Below are positions 6,607 to 10,131 of a stretch of 10,131 bases of DNA, in pieces (position 1 is the first letter of the stretch; each line of letters opens with the position of its first letter). Below the pieces are notes generated by a model, which was not told the DNA's origin, made no database searches, and worked only from the letters and a program-made list of their open reading frames with translations. The stretch lies in the NCBI GenBank assembly GCA_934087515.1, contig CAKOIY010000020.1:1-10131 (forward strand), given 5' to 3'. A program made the position numbers and the translations under genes. The stretch is from an uncultured Bacilli bacterium. Lineage in GTDB: Bacteria; Bacillota_I; Bacilli_A; RF39; UBA660.

Positions 6607-7101
6607 TTACTCAGTTTCATAATAAATATTTTTAGCAGTATCCCTATTTGCAATTATCTTATTACCACTACTATCTTTTATATCCTTACCGCATACAATC
6701 TTAACTTCATATTTAAATTTATCACCAGACTCATCCCTAGTAATTTTTAAACTATTAGAATCTTTAAGTAAACACTCACCCATATCTATATCAGGATTAG
6801 TGCTATACAAATCACTAACAGAAACAATAAAAGACTCTCCAGGTCTTTTGCAGTTTGTATTAAGTCCAAGATCATTTTCAAGACCATCATCTTTAGAATT
6901 TTCAGAACACCAAATATCATCTTTATGATCAATATTATAAAGTTCTAAATTTTCTTTTAATACCTTTTCAATAGATTCTCCACTATCTCTTCTACTTTCA
7001 CTTAACGATTTCATAATACCTGGTATAACAATAGCAGATAATATTCCTAAAATAACTACTACTAGAATAAGTTCAACTAGAGTAAATCCTTTATTTTTCA
7101 T
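6607..7101 (-). CDS. Type IV pilin-like / pseudopilin protein
   Basis: A 164-residue prepilin with the class III signal KGFTLVELILVVVILGILS. The short leader MKNKG should be cut after Gly5 by a prepilin peptidase, leaving Phe6 as residue +1 and Glu10 at +5, followed by the helical stem (about 6-28). The C-terminal domain (about 50-164) is polar and acidic, with four cysteines (65, 84, 110, 137) that could form two disulfides outside the cell. Length and layout fit minor pilins or ComGC/GspG-like pseudopilins, but no further type can be set. The gene starts inside the end of ligA with an 11-base overlap. Its ribosome site AGGAGGAG (7105-7112) is made of ligA codons, so translation is probably coupled to ligA. 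No pilus assembly ATPase, platform protein or prepilin peptidase is in the window; these must be encoded elsewhere if the pilin is assembled. Confidence 0.88.
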   Translation of the reverse strand: MKNKGFTLVELILVVVILGILSAIVIPGIMKSLSESRRDSGESIEKVLKENLELYNIDHKDDIWCSENSKDDGLENDLGLNTNCKRPGESFIVSVSDLYSTNPDIDMGECLLKDSNSLKITRDESGDKFKYEVKIVCGKDIKDSSGNKIIANRDTAKNIYYETE

Positions 7102-9091
7102 TTTCTCCTCCTAAAAACTTTAATAATTTATCTTCATCCCAAATTTCAATTCCTAAACTTACAGCTTTATCATACTTACTTCCAGGACTATCTCCTGCTA
7201 TTACAACATCAGTATTCTTAGATACAGAAGCAGTTACATTTCCTCCTCTTAAAGATATTTCTTCCTTCAAAGTATCTCTTGGCATCACAGATATTGTTCC
7301 AGTTATAACAAACTTCTTATTACTAAAATTATTATCTAAAACTATATCTCTTCCTAAATAATTCATATTTAAGCCTAACTCTTTTAACTTATTTATAAGC
7401 TTTATGTTTTCATCTTTACTAAAATATTCAGTAATACTCTTAGCCATTATATCTCCAACATCTGTTATAGCAATAAGTTCATCAAAGCTAGCAGCTATAA
7501 TATTATCTATATTTTTAAACTTCTTAGCTAAAATAAGTGCACTCTTCTCTCCAAAATGTCTTATTCCTAAGCCGAATAATAAACGTTCCAAAGAATTTTT
7601 TTTACTCTTTTCAATTCCCTCTAAAAGATTATCAACTTTCTTTTCACCAAAACCTTCTAAACTCATAAGTTCATCTTTATATTTATAAAGTTCATAAATA
7701 CTAGGTATATCCTTCAAATAACCAAAATTATAATAATCTTCAATAATTCTTTCTCCAAGTCCATCAATATTCATAGCCTTTCTTTGAGCAAAGTGAATTA
7801 ATTTTTCAATATTTCTAGCATCACATAAAGGATTAGGACAATAATGATTGGCTTCTTCTTCCTTTCTTACAAGTGGCGTATTACACACAGGGCATTTATC
7901 TATCATTCTAAATTTTGGCAATTCTTCTAATCTTCTATCAATATCAACCTTCACTACCTCAGGTATAACATCTCCAGCCTTTTGAATAACAACAATATCT
8001 CCAACTCTTATATCTTTACTGATTACAAAATCTTCATTATGAAGAGTAGCTTTTCTAATAGTAGAACCTGCAACCCTTACCGGCTCAAGCATCGCATTAG
8101 GAGTTATTTTACCAGTTCTCCCAACAGTAAACACTATATCAGTTAACTTAGTTGTAACTCTTTCAGCAGGAAACTTATAAGCAGTTGCCCACTTAGGACT
8201 CCTAGCAGTAAAACCTAAATTCTCTTGCATTTTTATATCATCAACTTTTATTACTATACCATCAATATCATAAGGTAAATCATCTCTTATTTCAGTTATT
8301 TCACCAATAAACTCTAAAACTTCTTTTATATTATTACATATCTTTCTTTTAGGATTAACTCTAAATCCTAATTCTTCCATAAAATCCAAAGCATCTCTAT
8401 GTCTATATATACCATAATCAATAGGATTAGGTAAATGATAAGTAAAATTATTAAGTCTCCTAGAAGCAGCTACCTTAGAATCAAGTTGTCTAACACTACC
8501 ACTTGCTAAATTACGACAATTTTGAAACTCTTCTAAACCATCTTTTCGTCTCTCAGCATTTACTCTTAAGAACTCCTTCTTATCTATATATATTTCTCCG
8601 CGTACATCTATATCAATATTTTTAGTAAGTTTTAAAGGAATAGATTTTATAGTCTTAACATTATGAGTAATATCTTCTCCTACTCTACCATCACCACGGG
8701 TTACTCCTCTTAATAATACCCCATTTTCATAAACTAAACTAATAGCAAGACCATCTATCTTAAGTTCACAAACATAAACAGGATTATATCCTTCTTTTTT
8801 TATTCTTTCATCAAACTTAATAATATCACTTTCATTAAATACATTCCCCAAAGATAACATTGGCAATTTATGAGTAACCTTTTCAAAATTAGATAAAACT
8901 ACCGAACCAACTCTCATAGTCGGGGAAGTCTTAGATTTAAACTCCGGATACTTCTCTTCTAAACTCACTAGTTCTTGCATAAGTCTATCATATTCCTGAT
9001 CACTTACTGAAGGCTTATCTAAAACATAATATTCATAATTATACTTATCTAAAAGTTTTTCTATTTTTATCATTCTATCTTTTATATCCAT
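7091..9091 (-). CDS. ligA: NAD-dependent DNA ligase LigA
   Basis: A 666-residue NAD+-dependent DNA ligase that seals nicks in replication and repair. The domains are complete: the Ia domain binding NMN (about 1-70, with YYVLDKPSVSDQEYDRL), the nucleotidyltransferase domain (about 70-315) with the AMP-accepting Lys111 in the KIDG motif, and the OB fold (about 316-395). A four-Cys zinc finger follows (400, 403, 418, 423), then helix-hairpin-helix repeats (about 430-560) and a C-terminal BRCT domain (about 588-660). Length matches the family norm. Start choice: the frame is open to a TTG at 9148, but that TTG is the first triplet of the promoter -35. ATG at 9091 has GGAGG upstream and gives the usual N-terminus. 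ligA is the first gene of its transcript and overlaps the pilin gene at its 3' end. Usual partners such as pcrA or gatC are not next to it in this window. Confidence 0.98.
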   Translation of the reverse strand: MDIKDRMIKIEKLLDKYNYEYYVLDKPSVSDQEYDRLMQELVSLEEKYPEFKSKTSPTMRVGSVVLSNFEKVTHKLPMLSLGNVFNESDIIKFDERIKKEGYNPVYVCELKIDGLAISLVYENGVLLRGVTRGDGRVGEDITHNVKTIKSIPLKLTKNIDIDVRGEIYIDKKEFLRVNAERRKDGLEEFQNCRNLASGSVRQLDSKVAASRRLNNFTYHLPNPIDYGIYRHRDALDFMEELGFRVNPKRKICNNIKEVLEFIGEITEIRDDLPYDIDGIVIKVDDIKMQENLGFTARSPKWATAYKFPAERVTTKLTDIVFTVGRTGKITPNAMLEPVRVAGSTIRKATLHNEDFVISKDIRVGDIVVIQKAGDVIPEVVKVDIDRRLEELPKFRMIDKCPVCNTPLVRKEEEANHYCPNPLCDARNIEKLIHFAQRKAMNIDGLGERIIEDYYNFGYLKDIPSIYELYKYKDELMSLEGFGEKKVDNLLEGIEKSKKNSLERLLFGLGIRHFGEKSALILAKKFKNIDNIIAASFDELIAITDVGDIMAKSITEYFSKDENIKLINKLKELGLNMNYLGRDIVLDNNFSNKKFVITGTISVMPRDTLKEEISLRGGNVTASVSKNTDVVIAGDSPGSKYDKAVSLGIEIWDEDKLLKFLGGENEK
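7105..7112 (-). promoter_or_regulatory. Pilin ribosome site embedded in ligA
   Basis: AGGAGGAG on the minus strand lies within the last codons of ligA (the Gly-Gly-Glu of GGENEK) and is three bases upstream of the pilin ATG. Ribosomes finishing ligA would pass directly over this site, which supports translational coupling. Confidence 0.7.
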
Positions 9092-9119
9092 ATTTTTAAT
9101 CCTCCATACTCTTATAATT

Positions 9120-9148
9120 ATTATAAAAGAAATAAGAAAAGAAAACAA
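9120..9148 (-). promoter_or_regulatory. Promoter of the ligA-pilin transcript
   Basis: On the minus strand, TTGTTT (9143-9148) and a perfect TATAAT (9120-9125) are separated by exactly 17 bases. The predicted transcript start is near 9113, giving a leader of about 22 bases to the ATG at 9091 with GGAGG inside it. This also rules out the TTG at 9148 as a start. Confidence 0.65.
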
Positions 9149-9199
9149 GAAATAATCCCAAAAATACTTTTTTTACATATATTATACTAGGTGATTGAT

Positions 9200-9406
9200 A
9201 TGAAACATAGTTTTTTCTGTAACTGCAATGCTTGTAAAAATAGAAGAAGAACTAGTAGATTTTATTTGGGATTTCTAGGGTTTTGGATTCTAATAATTTT
9301 TTATCAAGCACTTATAACTATGTTTTTCTGTATTACCGTAAACGCCGTACTTTTATTTATAGAAATTGTTTTATTTTTCATCTTCTTACTTAGAATACTT
9401 TGGTAA
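9200..9406 (+). CDS. Small Cys-motif membrane protein, unknown function
   Basis: A 68-residue protein that I do not recognise. The N-terminus carries CNCNAC (Cys7, Cys9, Cys12), followed by a basic patch KNRRRTSR, then two hydrophobic helices (about 23-40 and 44-66) with few polar residues between them. The basic patch suggests that the Cys-bearing N-terminus stays in the cytosol, where C-x-C-x-x-C could bind a metal or take part in thiol chemistry; this is inference. A GTG at 9191 would add three residues, but it is part of the ribosome site AGGTGAT, which is correctly spaced from the ATG at 9200. The gene is divergent from ligA (108 bases between start codons) and convergent with the LamG gene, with a clear terminator after it. 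No convincing promoter of its own was found: TATACT at 9183-9188 is too close to the start and lacks a -35. Confidence 0.65.
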   Translation: MKHSFFCNCNACKNRRRTSRFYLGFLGFWILIIFYQALITMFFCITVNAVLLFIEIVLFFIFLLRILW

Positions 9407-9444
9407 AAAATAAAATCACTTTAAAAAGCATAAGTGATTTTATT
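9405..9444. terminator. Bidirectional intrinsic terminator
   Basis: AATAAAATCACTT (9409-9421) and AAGTGATTTTATT (9432-9444) form a perfect 13-bp stem with a 10-base loop. Read leftwards the hairpin ends in a T-rich tract including four T residues beyond the stem (complement of 9405-9408), so it is a good terminator for the LamG gene. Read rightwards the T-rich arm TTTTATT gives a weaker exit for the 68-residue gene. Confidence 0.75.
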
Positions 9445-9455
9445 ATGAATAAATA

Positions 9456-10131
9456 CTAATCTAGATTAAATTTTTGTACATCATATAAATAATTATGATA
9501 AATTTCTTCATTAGTTAAAGCCTTATTATAAACTCTTATAGAATATATTTTCCCTTTAAAATAGTTTTCGGGTCCTCCTACATAAACAGAAGCTTCTGGA
9601 GTTTTTGCATCAAATGAAAACTCTTTTTCATTAATTAAATTACTTTTATTAAATAATTTATAAGTTCTATTATTACGAGTACTAGTAAGTAACATAAATT
9701 TATTAATATCATTAGAAGTTACGCTAATTCTACTGTCTGAATAATTACTTGACCCATCTGCATACTCATAACCCATAGTATAATTACTAAAAAGCCAAAG
9801 TGCGCCGTATTGATTTATTGACTGTCCATCTTTATGAGTATTAAATAACATTTGATAATTATAATCTATTTTTTCAATTTTATATAAAACTTCAATTGTA
9901 TTAGACTTAGAAATATTATAAACTACTCCACTAGATTTATAAGCATAATCATTGCTGCCATCAAAAGACAAATAATTATCATACCAAGTTGGACCACTTA
10001 ATGTAGAAGTATTACCCTTACCACTCAAATCTTTCCAAGTTGTAGTTGTATAATTTCTATCAGCCCCAGTATTAGCATAACCATCATACCATAAAACAAG
10101 TCCATCAGATACATAACCATTATACGTATTA
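9456..10131 (-). CDS. LamG/concanavalin-like domain protein, 3' part only
   Basis: The frame is open from the TAG at 9456 to the right edge, so the 5' end of the gene lies beyond the window; 224 residues are visible. A TTG at 10028 is only an internal Leu codon: coding sense continues upstream of it (SDGLVLWYDGYANTGADRN and TTTTWKDLSGKGN). This has the look of the entry strands of a LamG-type jelly-roll domain, and the exit motif GKIYSIRVYNKALTNEEIYHNY near the C-terminus is typical of Laminin_G_3-like domains. Such domains bind carbohydrates or proteins on extracellular proteins of gut Firmicutes, often behind Ig-like or pilin-type N-terminal modules. What precedes the domain here is not visible. 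The protein ends DVQKFNLD, with no sorting signal or membrane helix at the C-terminus, so any anchor must be N-terminal. It ends at a strong terminator. Confidence 0.8.
   Translation of the reverse strand, partial: NTYNGYVSDGLVLWYDGYANTGADRNYTTTTWKDLSGKGNTSTLSGPTWYDNYLSFDGSNDYAYKSSGVVYNISKSNTIEVLYKIEKIDYNYQMLFNTHKDGQSINQYGALWLFSNYTMGYEYADGSSNYSDSRISVTSNDINKFMLLTSTRNNRTYKLFNKSNLINEKEFSFDAKTPEASVYVGGPENYFKGKIYSIRVYNKALTNEEIYHNYLYDVQKFNLD

Noticed and set aside
7404..7688. Plus-strand frame of 94 codons inside ligA
   Set aside because: It is a shadow of the ligA coding strand; its hydrophobic, Ser-rich product follows from the complement of AT-rich codons.
9092..9148. N-terminal extension of LigA from TTG 9148, resembling a signal peptide
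   Set aside because: The region contains the ligA promoter (TTGTTT, 17 bases, TATAAT) and the ribosome site. The extra residues are translated promoter sequence, not a signal peptide.
1..10131. Possible UGA=Trp genetic code (Mollicutes-like composition; no TGA stop codons seen)
   Set aside because: All Trp residues checked use TGG and ligA, the aminopeptidase and the sortase are full length under the standard code. Lack of TGA among about ten stops is expected at this AT content.

Overview
The window is about three-quarters A+T, densely coded, and reads as a low-GC Gram-positive chromosome. Evidence for this is strong Shine-Dalgarno sequences (AAGGAGG or GGTGAT types), an NAD-dependent DNA ligase, a class B sortase and a Gram-positive style membrane-anchored exoenzyme. 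The style of the LamG-like protein and the pilin resembles uncultured gut Bacilli/Erysipelotrichia-type genomes, but that placement is inference. All stop codons seen are TAA or TAG. Trp is encoded by TGG, and genes such as ligA are full length under the standard bacterial code, so nothing supports a Mollicutes-type UGA=Trp code.

Layout. 1-125: AT-rich non-coding edge. 126-3997: three genes on the minus strand, transcribed from the M29 aminopeptidase (2897-3997) through a 200-bp gap into an exported, membrane-anchored amidase-signature enzyme (825-2696, with its own good promoter) and then a YetF/DUF421 membrane protein (126-776). 4050-4262: a tiny Tyr/Pro-rich protein, divergent from the aminopeptidase and convergent with the next gene. 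4267-5472: an unrecognised 401-residue helical protein on the minus strand. 5473-5723: a 251-bp divergent control region. 5724-6581: a class B sortase whose only credible start codon is ATT, ending in a clear intrinsic terminator. 6607-9091 (minus): ligA followed by a type IV pilin-like gene that overlaps it by 11 bases, driven by a good promoter in front of ligA. 9200-9406: a small Cys-motif, two-helix membrane protein. 9456-10131 (minus): the 3' part of a LamG/concanavalin-like surface protein that runs off the right edge, closed by a 13-bp-stem terminator shared with its convergent neighbour.

How the genes may work together. Much of the window is about the cell surface: sortase, secreted amidase, pilin and LamG protein. 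The most testable link is that the amidase carries NYDTN-TM-basic cluster at its C-terminus, which resembles a class B sorting signal, and a class B sortase lies about 3 kb away. ligA and the M29 peptidase are housekeeping or peptide-metabolism genes. No rRNA, tRNA, CRISPR array, insertion sequence or phage gene was seen. I found no clear new multi-gene system. The most unusual observations are the ATT start of the sortase, the possible sortase-amidase pair, and the pilin start embedded in ligA.
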